From: Aquifex aeolicus
GTDB taxonomy: Bacteria > Aquificota > Aquificia > Aquificales > Aquificaceae
Direction: 5' to 3'
Assembly (NCBI GenBank): GCA_015661465.1
Contig: DQVZ01000207.1
Span: 1 to 7,274, forward strand
DNA length: 7,274 nt
The first letter of the stretch is position 1; every line of letters starts with the position of its first letter. Under the pieces are notes generated by a model. It was not told the origin of the DNA. It did no database searches and saw nothing but the letters and a program-made list of their open reading frames with translations. The translations under genes were made by a program, and so were the position numbers. Shown here piece by piece: positions 1-6,194 of this stretch.

Positions 1-1
1 A

Positions 2-115
2 GTTTCTCTATTAACTCTTTTGCTCCATACTTTCCCTATTTTACTTTTTTCTCACCTAGCGTATGAAAGAAGATTATATATTAAATTATGGACAATAAAG
101 AGTTTGAGAATATAA
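2..115 (+). CDS. Partial C-terminus, probable ExbB/TolQ-family membrane protein
   Basis: An open frame enters from the left edge and runs to a TAA at 113-115, giving about 37 residues. It reads as a hydrophobic stretch (VSLLTLLLHTFPILLFSHLA) followed by a basic amphipathic tail (YERRLYIKLWTIKSLRI). A last membrane helix containing a proline and then a charged cytoplasmic tail is what ExbB, TolQ and MotA-type proton-channel subunits have at their C-terminus, and the next gene is exbD, their usual partner. The frame overlaps exbD by 28 nt, which would allow translational coupling, and exbD has no good ribosome binding site of its own close by. The family call is inferred from position and hydropathy. 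No diagnostic motif is present in the visible part. Confidence 0.45.
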   Translation, partial: VSLLTLLLHTFPILLFSHLAYERRLYIKLWTIKSLRI

Positions 116-468
116 ATGTTATTCCTCTTGTTGACATAATGCTGGTTTTACTTACTATAGTTCTCACTACCGCAACGTTTATAGTTAAAGGGGAAATTCC
201 CGTGGAAATGCCGAGGGCAGAATCGGCCAATACGGGAAAAGTTGAAAAAGCTTTTGTAATAACTATAACCAGAGAGGGGAATATATTCTTTGAAGGAAAG
301 GAAATAAACATAAGAAATTTAGAGCAACAACTAAAAGAATTGACAACCGATAGTCTTATACAGATAAAGGCTGACAAGGCTTCTAGGGTAGAATACCTCA
401 TATCGGTACTTGATTTACTGAATAAGTACAGGTTTCGAAATGTAAGTATTCTGGTAAGAAAAGAATAA
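88..468 (+). CDS. ExbD/TolR-family biopolymer transport protein
   Basis: A 126-residue inner-membrane protein with the standard ExbD/TolR plan. It has a short cytoplasmic N-terminus, one membrane helix at about residues 11-33, then a periplasmic domain to the end. The signature is NVIPLVDIMLVLL at residues 10-22. Asp16 in the helix matches the protonatable aspartate that ExbD/TolR proteins use with ExbB/TolQ to harness the proton motive force for outer-membrane TonB transport or Tol-Pal function. The C-terminal part (about 52-126) has the alternating strand/helix pattern of the family's periplasmic domain. The sequence alone does not separate ExbD from TolR. The start at 88 places the N-terminus normally. 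No strong Shine-Dalgarno precedes it, consistent with coupling to the overlapping upstream frame. Stop is TAA. Confidence 0.9.
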   Translation: MDNKEFENINVIPLVDIMLVLLTIVLTTATFIVKGEIPVEMPRAESANTGKVEKAFVITITREGNIFFEGKEINIRNLEQQLKELTTDSLIQIKADKASRVEYLISVLDLLNKYRFRNVSILVRKE

Positions 469-504
469 GTTTGTTTCGAAGCTATTTGAAGTAAATTTAA
501 CCTT

Positions 505-711
505 ATGAAGGAAATAGAACTAAAGATTGAAGGTATGAGCTGTATGCATTGTGTGAATACTGTAAAAAAAGCTCTAAGTGAAATAGATGGTGTACTGGAA
601 GTGGAAGTATCCCTAGAAAAACGAACCGCTAGGGTAAAGTTGGATAAAGAGGTTCCTTTTGAAACTTTAAGGGAAGCAGTTCAACAATGGGGATATAAAG
701 TAGTAGAGTAA
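505..711 (+). CDS. copZ: CopZ-like heavy-metal-associated (HMA) domain protein
   Basis: A 68-residue single-domain cytosolic protein with the complete HMA fold (beta-alpha-beta-beta-alpha-beta). The metal-binding loop GMSCMHC at residues 10-16 supplies Cys13 and Cys16, the CxxC pair that binds Cu(I) in CopZ/Atx1 chaperones. The ending GYKVVE is also typical of the family. Such proteins carry copper to P1B-type ATPases such as CopA. No ATPase or copper regulator is visible here, so partner and metal are inferred; MerP-like mercury binding is a less likely alternative. The gene lies 36 nt after exbD and 12 nt before prfB, so it probably shares their transcript. The start has no clear Shine-Dalgarno but gives exactly the family length. 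Confidence 0.85.
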   Translation: MKEIELKIEGMSCMHCVNTVKKALSEIDGVLEVEVSLEKRTARVKLDKEVPFETLREAVQQWGYKVVE

Positions 712-712
712 T

Positions 713-736
713 ATGCTGGAAAGATGCTGGAACTGA
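713..736 (+). other. Seven-codon mini-ORF (MLERCWN, UGA stop) overlapping the prfB start
   Basis: An ATG at 713, one base after the copZ stop codon, opens a seven-codon frame that ends at TGA 734-736, inside the fourth prfB codon region. It arises because atgctggaa is duplicated at 713-721 and 724-732 with an 11-nt period, and 11 nt puts the first copy out of frame with prfB. Ribosomes finishing copZ would meet this ATG first. The frame is real as sequence. Whether it is translated, or regulates prfB by terminating at UGA (a codon read by release factor 2), is speculation. Confidence 0.3.
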
Positions 737-1833
737 AGGGAAAACTGTCAGAACTTAGAGAACGATTTGAGGATGTGAAAAATATCCTCAAACCTAAAAG
801 GTTAAAAGACGAGTTAGAGCAACTCGACCGCATAATGTCATCTCCGGATTTCTGGAATGACCAGGAGAAGGCAAAGCAGACTATTCAAAGGAGAAAATGG
901 TTAGAAGAGACTCTTGAAAAGATAAACTCTATCGCGAGGACACTAAAGGACATTGAGGAGCTCAGTGAAATTACTCCTGAAGAGGATGCTGAAACCTGGG
1001 CTATGATAGATGAAGAAGTCCGAGATATAGAAAAAAAGCTCAAGGATTTAGAGCTAAAGACTTATCTTTCAGGGGAAATGGATGCTAAAAATGCCTACTT
1101 GACCATTCAAGCAGGTGCAGGTGGAACAGAAGCTTGCGATTGGGCGGATATGCTCTTTAGAATGTACAAGAGATGGGCGGAAAAGAAAGGCTACGAGGTA
1201 GAACTTGTTGATATTACTCCGGATGATGTAGCTGGTATAAAAAGTGTAACCGTTTTAATAAAAGGTCCCTACGCATATGGATATCTGAAAGGAGAACAAG
1301 GTGTCCATAGACTTGTAAGAATTTCCCCCTTTGATGCAAACGCGAGAAGACATACTTCCTTCGCTGCTGTGTCCGTAATGCCTCAAATCGATGAAGAAAT
1401 AAATATAGAGATAAAACCTGAAGATTTGAAAATAGAAACCTTCAGAGCTTCCGGAGCAGGTGGACAATACGTTAATAAAACCGATACAGCTGTAAGGATT
1501 ACACACATACCTACGGGAATAACCGTAAGCTGTCAACAAGAACGCTCTCAGTATCAAAATAAGAGAAAGGCTTTAGAACTATTAAAGGCTAAACTCTACC
1601 AGTTAGAATTACAAAAGTTAGAAGAAAAGAAGAAGCAATACGAAGGAGAGAAAACGGACATAGGTTGGGGTTATCAAATAAGGTCTTACGTTTTCCATCC
1701 CTATAAGCTTATAAAAGATTTAAGAACGGGTTACGAAACAGGAAATGTAGATGCTGTAATGGATGGAGAAATAGATGACTTCATAGAAAGCTATCTAAAG
1801 TGGAAAGCTGAAAAGAAAAAAAACAATGAGTAA
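724..1833 (+). CDS. prfB: Peptide chain release factor 2
   Basis: A 369-residue class I release factor that hydrolyses peptidyl-tRNA at UAA and UGA codons. Visible parts are an N-terminal helical domain with the typical SSPDFWND segment, the [17 protein letters not shown] block, and the anticodon-like tripeptide SPF within [15 protein letters not shown], which marks RF2 rather than RF1. The catalytic GGQ is within [20 protein letters not shown], and the C-terminal block includes [12 protein letters not shown] and [12 protein letters not shown]. Length matches E. coli RF2 (365). The frame is continuous from the ATG. Where most prfB genes carry CUU-UGA-C at about codon 25, this one reads ATC-CTC-AAA-CCT, so the +1 programmed frameshift is absent. 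The only upstream in-frame codons before a stop (TAA 709-711) lack a start, so 724 is the likely start. GGAA lies too close to it to be an ordinary ribosome binding site. Stop is TAA. Confidence 0.97.
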   Translation: MLELKGKLSELRERFEDVKNILKPKRLKDELEQLDRIMSSPDFWNDQEKAKQTIQRRKWLEETLEKINSIARTLKDIEELSEITPEEDAETWAMIDEEVRDIEKKLKDLELKTYLSGEMDAKNAYLTIQAGAGGTEACDWADMLFRMYKRWAEKKGYEVELVDITPDDVAGIKSVTVLIKGPYAYGYLKGEQGVHRLVRISPFDANARRHTSFAAVSVMPQIDEEINIEIKPEDLKIETFRASGAGGQYVNKTDTAVRITHIPTGITVSCQQERSQYQNKRKALELLKAKLYQLELQKLEEKKKQYEGEKTDIGWGYQIRSYVFHPYKLIKDLRTGYETGNVDAVMDGEIDDFIESYLKWKAEKKKNNE

Positions 1834-2700
1834 TTATCCTACCACTAAAGCTTGTTTTCCTTCCTGTCTTTCTTCAAATCCTTCTACCATAACACTCAGT
1901 AGCTTTGCGGATTCTATAAGTGCTGTGATAAGGATTTGATCTTTTAATCTAAAAGGGTAGTCAAGTTCAAAAATAACTTGTGCATATCCTTTATCCAATT
2001 TAACGTTCACTATAAGAGTTCCTTCCTCGTAATTTGTAGTTATTTCGTTATCCAGTTTATTTATGGGAATCACCCGTATTCTTCTTACATTAAATTCTTC
2101 TCTTACACGACTGAGATACTCTTTAGGATCTTTACTTTCTCTAAGTAGTTTAAAAATTTTCCTGAGATTTCCAAACATTTTTTTTTCTTTTTCAAAGTTT
2201 GAAAATTCTTTAAGAAGTATATGGTAATCTTTCTTTAATTTAAGAATTCTCCTTCTTTCTTTTCCTATTACAGTTGCATACTCGAAATTATAAGAGCTAA
2301 AAAATACACCTAAAAACAATAAAAGGTTTGCTGTAAGAATCAAAGGAGTTGTGTAAAAATAGTATAAAGCCAATATACTAGATACAATAACTAAAAGAAA
2401 AGCAATAGAAACCTTTCTCCAAGCGTAAAGGGATATGAGTACTGTAAGTGCATAAAGTGTTAAAAAAATTTCCGAGAAAAACACAAACAAAGGTATAAGG
2501 GTAACGTCAAAAATAGTTGCCAATATTCTTAAAAATTTCGGACGGGAGAAAAAGTAAATATAAATATTGTTCAAAAAGTAAATACCGAGTATTAGGGCGG
2601 GAATATAATTTTTATAAGATATTAAAAGAAATAGTGAGAGGTATAAAACCACAAAAAGACGAGATACAAAGAAAATATCTTTTTTAATTTTTTCTAACAT
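1834..2700 (-). CDS. Membrane protein with coiled coil and GAF-like C-terminal region, function unknown
   Basis: I do not recognise this 288-residue protein as a named family. The N-terminal half (about residues 8-137) is strongly hydrophobic, with five or six predicted membrane helices rich in Phe, Tyr, Leu and Ile. A charged, probably coiled-coil linker follows at about 145-185 (KERRRILKLKKDYHILLKEF). Residues about 187-275 look like a small alpha/beta sensory domain: SKDPKEYLSRVREEF, then strands, and a closing helix starting at LKDQILITALIESAKLL. That last helix resembles the end of GAF domains. No histidine kinase, GGDEF, EAL or phosphatase output follows, so this may be a sensor or scaffold lacking an output domain. 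It is the last gene of the leftward series, 22 nt after the pseudouridine synthase, and its TAA abuts the prfB stop. An A9 run lies in codons 172-175. Confidence 0.75.
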   Translation of the reverse strand: MLEKIKKDIFFVSRLFVVLYLSLFLLISYKNYIPALILGIYFLNNIYIYFFSRPKFLRILATIFDVTLIPLFVFFSEIFLTLYALTVLISLYAWRKVSIAFLLVIVSSILALYYFYTTPLILTANLLLFLGVFFSSYNFEYATVIGKERRRILKLKKDYHILLKEFSNFEKEKKMFGNLRKIFKLLRESKDPKEYLSRVREEFNVRRIRVIPINKLDNEITTNYEEGTLIVNVKLDKGYAQVIFELDYPFRLKDQILITALIESAKLLSVMVEGFEERQEGKQALVVG

Positions 2701-2722
2701 TAATTTAAAAATATCATAAGTT

Positions 2723-3463
2723 TTAACGCTTAGGTGTATACTTTAAGCCTACTGCTTTGAAAAGTTGTGCAAGTTCTCCCTGATTTAAATCTCTCCACTT
2801 GCCGGGAGAAAGTTTTCCGAGTTTTATCGGACCTATGGCAATTCTTTTAAGTCTTTTTACCTTGTGTCCAAAGAAGGCGAGATATCTTTTTACTAGATGT
2901 TTTCTTCCTTCATGGAATGTAATTTCAATAAGGGTTTTATCCCCTTCGTAGCGAACTATTCTCACATTATCCGGCTTGGCAAAGCCATCTTCCAACTCTG
3001 CTCCTTTTTTTATCCTCTTTAATGTATTTACAGAAACTTTACCCCCAACTAACGCGAGATAAACTTTCGGGAGTTTATATCTGGGATGAAGAATTCTGTT
3101 TGCTAACTCACCATCGTTTGTAAGTATCAAAAGGCCTTCTGTATTGTAATCTAGTCTACCAACGGGAAATACTCTTTCGGGAATATCTTTTATAAGCTCC
3201 TGGATGGTTTTCCTACCATCACGAGAAGTTCCTAGCTGGGTAAGATAGCAACAAGGCTTATACAGCATTATATAGCGCTTTCTCTGAGGTTTTATTACTC
3301 TCCCGTCTACTTCTACTATGTCAACCTCTGGGTCTACCCTTGTTCCAAGGTTTTTTATAACCTCGCCGTTTACCTTTACCCTTCCTTCCAAAATTAATCT
3401 TTCTGCCTTTCTCCTTGATGCTATCCCCGCTTCCGATAAAAACTTGTTTATTCTGACCTTCAT
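2723..3463 (-). CDS. RsuA/RluB-family 16S/23S rRNA pseudouridine synthase
   Basis: A 246-residue protein that isomerises uridine to pseudouridine in ribosomal RNA. Residues 1-58 form an S4 RNA-binding domain (INKFLSEAGIASRRKAERLI, then GRVKVNGEV). The catalytic domain follows with KP at 69-70 and the signature PVGRLDYNTEGLLILTNDGE at 100-119, where Asp105 is the expected nucleophile. HPRYKLPKVYLA is also typical of the RsuA/RluB/RluE/RluF group. The S4 domain argues against RluE, which lacks it, and favours RluB or RsuA; I cannot tell the target uridine. The C-terminal motif usually written EGRNRQVRRM reads EGRKHLVKRY here, an unusual variation. The ATG is one base after the exporter gene's stop (TAAGATG), so translation is probably coupled. 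Confidence 0.92.
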   Translation of the reverse strand: MKVRINKFLSEAGIASRRKAERLILEGRVKVNGEVIKNLGTRVDPEVDIVEVDGRVIKPQRKRYIMLYKPCCYLTQLGTSRDGRKTIQELIKDIPERVFPVGRLDYNTEGLLILTNDGELANRILHPRYKLPKVYLALVGGKVSVNTLKRIKKGAELEDGFAKPDNVRIVRYEGDKTLIEITFHEGRKHLVKRYLAFFGHKVKRLKRIAIGPIKLGKLSPGKWRDLNQGELAQLFKAVGLKYTPKR

Positions 3464-3464
3464 C

Positions 3465-4310
3465 TTAAATAAAGATATACTTAAAACCTATTCCTAATAG
3501 TATCATCCCGAGAACTAATCTTAATCTTCTTTCTCCCAAGAAGTGGGAAACGTAAGGCCCCAGAAAAGAACCGAGTATTACTCCTATAGATTCAGAACCT
3601 ATAAATTTCCAGTCCACACTTACCCCTAAGTTTATGTAGTTAAAGATGCTCACCGTTGACGTAATCAATATGGAAAAAGCACTTGTTCCCGGAACAAGAT
3701 ACATGGGAACCTTTAAAATGGAAACCATAAAAGGAACCAGCAGAAAACCACCCCCTACACCCAAAGCTGATGAAATTAAGGCAACTAGAAAACCTGCAAG
3801 CAACGGATAAATGGGATTAAATTTATGCTCCTCCTGTAGAAATGAATATCTAATCTCCCTAACGCTTCTACTTATAACTCTTACTTTCCTATCTTTACTC
3901 TCTTTTATGCCTTTGTCTATTTCTTTTACTTTTTCCTTTTCCTTATGAAATACGTCGTAGAAAATTTTAAAAGCCACCACAAAGGTAAACAGACCAAACA
4001 GAAATTTATAACTCTTTAACTCGGTCAAGTACTTATAAGATAGTGTTGACCCGATGAGGGCTCCGAGAATGCTTCCTATTCCTAAAAGCCCACCCAATAT
4101 AAATATGAGTCTTCCCTGTCTCCAGTAGTTGGGAACAGAAATGGTAGTGGAAATAAACACGAGAATCTGGTTCATAACCTTTACTGTATTTGCAGAAGCA
4201 ATCCCGAAAAGGGATATATGGCCGAATCCCGCTAGGATACCCCCTGCAGCTCCTACCGTTGAAAATACTGTTCCAATAACGACTCCCCAAAGTAAAGCAA
4301 GAATTTCCAT
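3465..4310 (-). CDS. TauE/SafE-family anion/sulfite exporter, membrane protein
   Basis: A 281-residue inner-membrane protein with the two-repeat organisation of the TauE/SafE family, which exports sulfite, sulfoacetate and related organosulfur anions. Each half has a glycine-rich helix hairpin: VGAAGGILAGF at about 19-29 and the more canonical LGVGGGFLLVPFM at 183-195. The halves are joined by a very charged cytoplasmic loop at about 121-165 (HKEKEKVKEIDKGIKESKDR). I count seven to eight membrane segments. PGTSAFSI at 207-214 and the terminal LGMILLGIGFKYI are family-like. Substrate cannot be read from sequence; sulfite or thiosulfate would suit a sulfur oxidiser. The ATG directly follows the gcvT stop (TAAATG), with a perfect AGGAGG six bases upstream, so initiation should be efficient. 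Confidence 0.88.
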   Translation of the reverse strand: MEILALLWGVVIGTVFSTVGAAGGILAGFGHISLFGIASANTVKVMNQILVFISTTISVPNYWRQGRLIFILGGLLGIGSILGALIGSTLSYKYLTELKSYKFLFGLFTFVVAFKIFYDVFHKEKEKVKEIDKGIKESKDRKVRVISRSVREIRYSFLQEEHKFNPIYPLLAGFLVALISSALGVGGGFLLVPFMVSILKVPMYLVPGTSAFSILITSTVSIFNYINLGVSVDWKFIGSESIGVILGSFLGPYVSHFLGERRLRLVLGMILLGIGFKYIFI

Positions 4311-5333
4311 TTACTTCCTCCTAATAAAAGGATATTTTCTTAACCTAGCCTTTACACGTTTATCTCTTATTGCTATATCCACTTCATTTCCTTCCCTTCT
4401 TTCCTCAAGCTTAACAAAGCAAAGGGCTATCCCCTTGTTTAAAGTAGGAGAAAAGGTTCCACTCGAGATATATCCTATCTCTTTATTACCCTTAAAAATT
4501 TTATAGCCCTTTCTCGGAACACCCTTATCTTGAAGCTCAAGACCGAAAAGTTTTTCCTTTACTCCTTTCCTTAACATTTCCTCTTTACCTAAGAAATCTT
4601 TGTTTGTATCTACAAATCTATCTAAATTTGCTTCAAAAGGAGTTATACTTTCGGATAGTTCATTACCGTAAAGAGGAAAACCCATTTCTATTCGTAGAAT
4701 ATCCCTTGCCCCTAATCCACAAGGAACGGCTAGCCTCACGAGCTCTTCAAAAAGCTCAATTCCTTCCTTGGGATTTATATACACCTCAAATCCGTCTTCA
4801 CCCGTATAACCCGTTCTGGAAACTATGGTATCTCCAAAGGTTTTAAATCCGTAGTATCTGATATCCGAAACGTTGAAGAACTTGCTGAGCACACTTTCGC
4901 TTTCTGGACCCTGAACGGCTATCTGCAGGTAATCCTCTGACATATCCCTTGGAGAACAAAATTCGCTTAGCCATTTTATAATTTTTTCTTTGTTCACAGC
5001 ATTTACACAGAGGAAAAACTTATCTTCGGCGAGCTTGTAAACCGTAATATCGTCCTTTACACCTCCTTTTTCATTGGTAAACAAATTATACTGAACCCTA
5101 CCTACACTTAATTTCCCAATATTGTTTGTAGTAAGAAACTGAAGTTTTTCTTTTACGTCTTTTCCCTCGAGAAGAATCCTTCCCATATGAGATATATCGA
5201 AAATACCCACTTTACTTCTTACAGCTTTTACTTCCTCAACTATGGAACTGTACTGAAGAGGCATCTTCCAACCGACAAAATCGGTAAAACGAGCTTTTAA
5301 CTTTTTGTGAATATCTTTTAAAGGTGTTTCCAT
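4311..5333 (-). CDS. gcvT: Aminomethyltransferase, glycine cleavage system T protein
   Basis: A 340-residue cytosolic folate enzyme. It takes the aminomethyl group from the lipoyl arm of H protein, passes the methylene to tetrahydrofolate and releases ammonia. Landmarks are GWKMPLQY (21-28), VGIFDISHMG (42-51), GGVKDDITVYK (90-100) with the conserved acidic pair Asp94-Asp95 that includes the catalytic aspartate, SRTGYTGEDGFEVY (172-185), GLGARDILRIEMGFPLYGNEL (around 207-227), and a C-terminal beta-barrel with LQDKGVPRKGYKIF. It is slightly shorter than E. coli GcvT (364) but no landmark is missing. No gcvH, gcvP or lpd is adjacent, so the rest of the complex must be elsewhere. Its start is 8 nt after the preceding gene's stop, with AAAGGA about 11 nt upstream. 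Confidence 0.96.
   Translation of the reverse strand: METPLKDIHKKLKARFTDFVGWKMPLQYSSIVEEVKAVRSKVGIFDISHMGRILLEGKDVKEKLQFLTTNNIGKLSVGRVQYNLFTNEKGGVKDDITVYKLAEDKFFLCVNAVNKEKIIKWLSEFCSPRDMSEDYLQIAVQGPESESVLSKFFNVSDIRYYGFKTFGDTIVSRTGYTGEDGFEVYINPKEGIELFEELVRLAVPCGLGARDILRIEMGFPLYGNELSESITPFEANLDRFVDTNKDFLGKEEMLRKGVKEKLFGLELQDKGVPRKGYKIFKGNKEIGYISSGTFSPTLNKGIALCFVKLEERREGNEVDIAIRDKRVKARLRKYPFIRRK
4317..4322 (-). promoter_or_regulatory. AGGAGG ribosome binding site for the TauE-type exporter, inside the gcvT 3' end
   Basis: On the minus strand this hexamer is a perfect Shine-Dalgarno, encoded by two Arg codons (AGG AGG) just before the final Lys of GcvT. Six bases (AAGTAA, including the gcvT stop) separate it from the ATG at 4310. 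It is the strongest ribosome binding site in the window and supports that start codon. Confidence 0.85.
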
Positions 5334-5341
5334 CTAAATTA

Positions 5342-5716
5342 TTATCCTTTACCAAACCAATACTTTTCCAGTAAATCGTAAAACTTATTTACAGATTTTT
5401 TTATCAGGTAATAGGCTTCCCTTTTATTCGAAAGCCCAAAATCCCTCTTTACAGTATCTAAATGGGCGTCAAAGTAGCGCTTCTTTATCACAGTTTTATA
5501 AGGCTCTTCAAGTTTGTCTAAAAGGTTTTCTAAATCAACTATAAATATCACATGTTTTGTAAAGAGGGCATCTCTTTTAAACAGCTTACTCTTTCTCGGA
5601 GGAGCTTTTACAACACTTCCCTTTGAAAGCTCGACTGTAATTCTTTTTTCCTTTGCTGCTTCATATTTGTCAATTATTTCAGATACTATACTCTTCTTGT
5701 AATCAAATAGATTCAT
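5342..5716 (-). CDS. Small helix-turn-helix-like (sigma region 4-like) protein, function unknown
   Basis: A 124-residue soluble, basic, mostly helical protein that I do not recognise as a named family. Residues about 55-120 are the most informative. A helix ending DLENLLDKLEEPYKTVIKKR leads to YF, then HLDTVKRDFGLSNKREAYYL, then KKSVNKFYDLLEKYW. The order 'all positions that reach RY, then I/V..DFGLS, then a recognition-type helix' resembles sigma-70 region 4 and phage late-gene activators such as RinA/ArpU. The N-terminal part (1-45) is charged with a short PPRKSK segment. DNA binding is therefore plausible but unproven. Two Shine-Dalgarno-like stretches (GGGAGG and AAGGA) precede the ATG by 10 and 5 nt. 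It sits 18 nt after dtd and 8 nt before gcvT. Confidence 0.8.
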   Translation of the reverse strand: MNLFDYKKSIVSEIIDKYEAAKEKRITVELSKGSVVKAPPRKSKLFKRDALFTKHVIFIVDLENLLDKLEEPYKTVIKKRYFDAHLDTVKRDFGLSNKREAYYLIKKSVNKFYDLLEKYWFGKG

Positions 5717-5721
5717 TTAAA

Positions 5722-5732
5722 TCCTTCCTCCC
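5722..5732 (-). promoter_or_regulatory. Shine-Dalgarno region for the helix-turn-helix-like gene
   Basis: The minus strand reads GGGAGGAAGGA, then TTTAA, then the ATG at 5716. This gives two overlapping options, AAGGA at 5 nt and GGGAGG at 10 nt from the start. It supports the 5716 start and suggests strong initiation within the intergenic gap after dtd. Confidence 0.7.
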
Positions 5733-5734
5733 TA

Positions 5735-6184
5735 TTACTTTAATTCTTTCGAATCTATTATAATGGTTACAGGCCCCCAGTTTTCTATAAAAACATCCAT
5801 CATAGCTCCAAAAACACCTGTTTCTACTTTCAGACCACTTTTTTTAATTTCGTCAATAAACTTTTCGTATAACTCTTTAGCCCTTTTGGGTTCCTCTGCC
5901 TCTTCAAAGCTTGGTCTTCTCCCTTTCTTTACATTTGCATAAAGAGTGAACTGCGAAATTACGAGAACTTCTCCTTTTATATCTAGCACGGAATAGTGAA
6001 ATTTTCCCTCCTCATTTTCAAAAATTCTCAAATTAAGAATCTTGTTTACAAGCTTTTTTATATCCTCTTCCGTATCCCCCTTACCAATTCCCAGTAGTAT
6101 GTTCAGTCCCTTACCTATTTTCCCCACTATTTTGCCGTTCACCTTTACCCAACTTTGTTTTACCCTCTGTAGAACGACTCTCAT
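5735..6184 (-). CDS. dtd: D-aminoacyl-tRNA deacylase
   Basis: A 149-residue cytosolic enzyme that hydrolyses D-amino acids (D-Tyr and others), and in bacteria also glycine mischarged on tRNA-Ala, keeping D-residues out of proteins. The start MRVVLQRVKQSWVKVNGK is typical of the family. The two active-site motifs are intact: SQFT at residues 77-80 and the Gly-cisPro motif within NWGPVT at 135-140. GRRPSF (88-93) and FGAMMDV (125-131) are also conserved. Length is that of canonical DTD (about 145). It follows the TusB/DsrH-like gene by 10 nt and lies upstream of the helix-turn-helix-like gene. The ribosome binding site is weak, so coupling to the preceding gene is likely. Confidence 0.97.
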   Translation of the reverse strand: MRVVLQRVKQSWVKVNGKIVGKIGKGLNILLGIGKGDTEEDIKKLVNKILNLRIFENEEGKFHYSVLDIKGEVLVISQFTLYANVKKGRRPSFEEAEEPKRAKELYEKFIDEIKKSGLKVETGVFGAMMDVFIENWGPVTIIIDSKELK

Positions 6185-6194
6185 TTTTTAAAGC

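Noticed and set aside
63..98. Eleven-codon ORF (MKEDYILNYGQ) just before exbD
   Set aside because: It overlaps the more convincing ExbB/TolQ-like tail and has no ribosome binding site.
81..401. 106-codon open frame antisense to exbD
   Set aside because: It is a hydrophobic Ser/Phe-rich shadow of a well-supported gene, with no ribosome binding site.
432..480. Repeated GTTTCGAA at 432-439 and 473-480 around the exbD end
   Set aside because: Only eight bases, two copies and no symmetry with other elements; chance is sufficient.
713..760. -1 frameshift joining the mini-ORF to prfB
   Set aside because: The frames would need a -1 shift, unlike the +1 shift of RF2 genes, and there is no slippery heptamer or downstream structure. 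prfB also has its own ATG.
1255..1557. 100-codon open frame antisense to prfB
   Set aside because: It lies entirely within the strongly conserved GGQ region of prfB and its translation shows no family-like motif.
1804..1858. Possible hairpin between AAAACAA (1820-1826) and TTGTTTT (1852-1858) as a bidirectional terminator
   Set aside because: The stem is short, almost all A-U, with a 25-nt loop, so it is not credible as an intrinsic terminator, especially in a thermophile.
4033..4506. Open frames overlapping the exporter and gcvT on both strands (4033-4290 minus, 4129-4506 plus)
   Set aside because: They overlap two confidently identified genes and give compositions unlike real proteins.
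4604..4846. 80-codon plus-strand frame inside gcvT
   Set aside because: Antisense to the conserved aminomethyltransferase core; no start signal and no recognisable domain.
5514..5702. 62-codon plus-strand frame inside the helix-turn-helix-like gene
   Set aside because: It is antisense to a gene with a strong Shine-Dalgarno and operon position, so the minus-strand gene is preferred.
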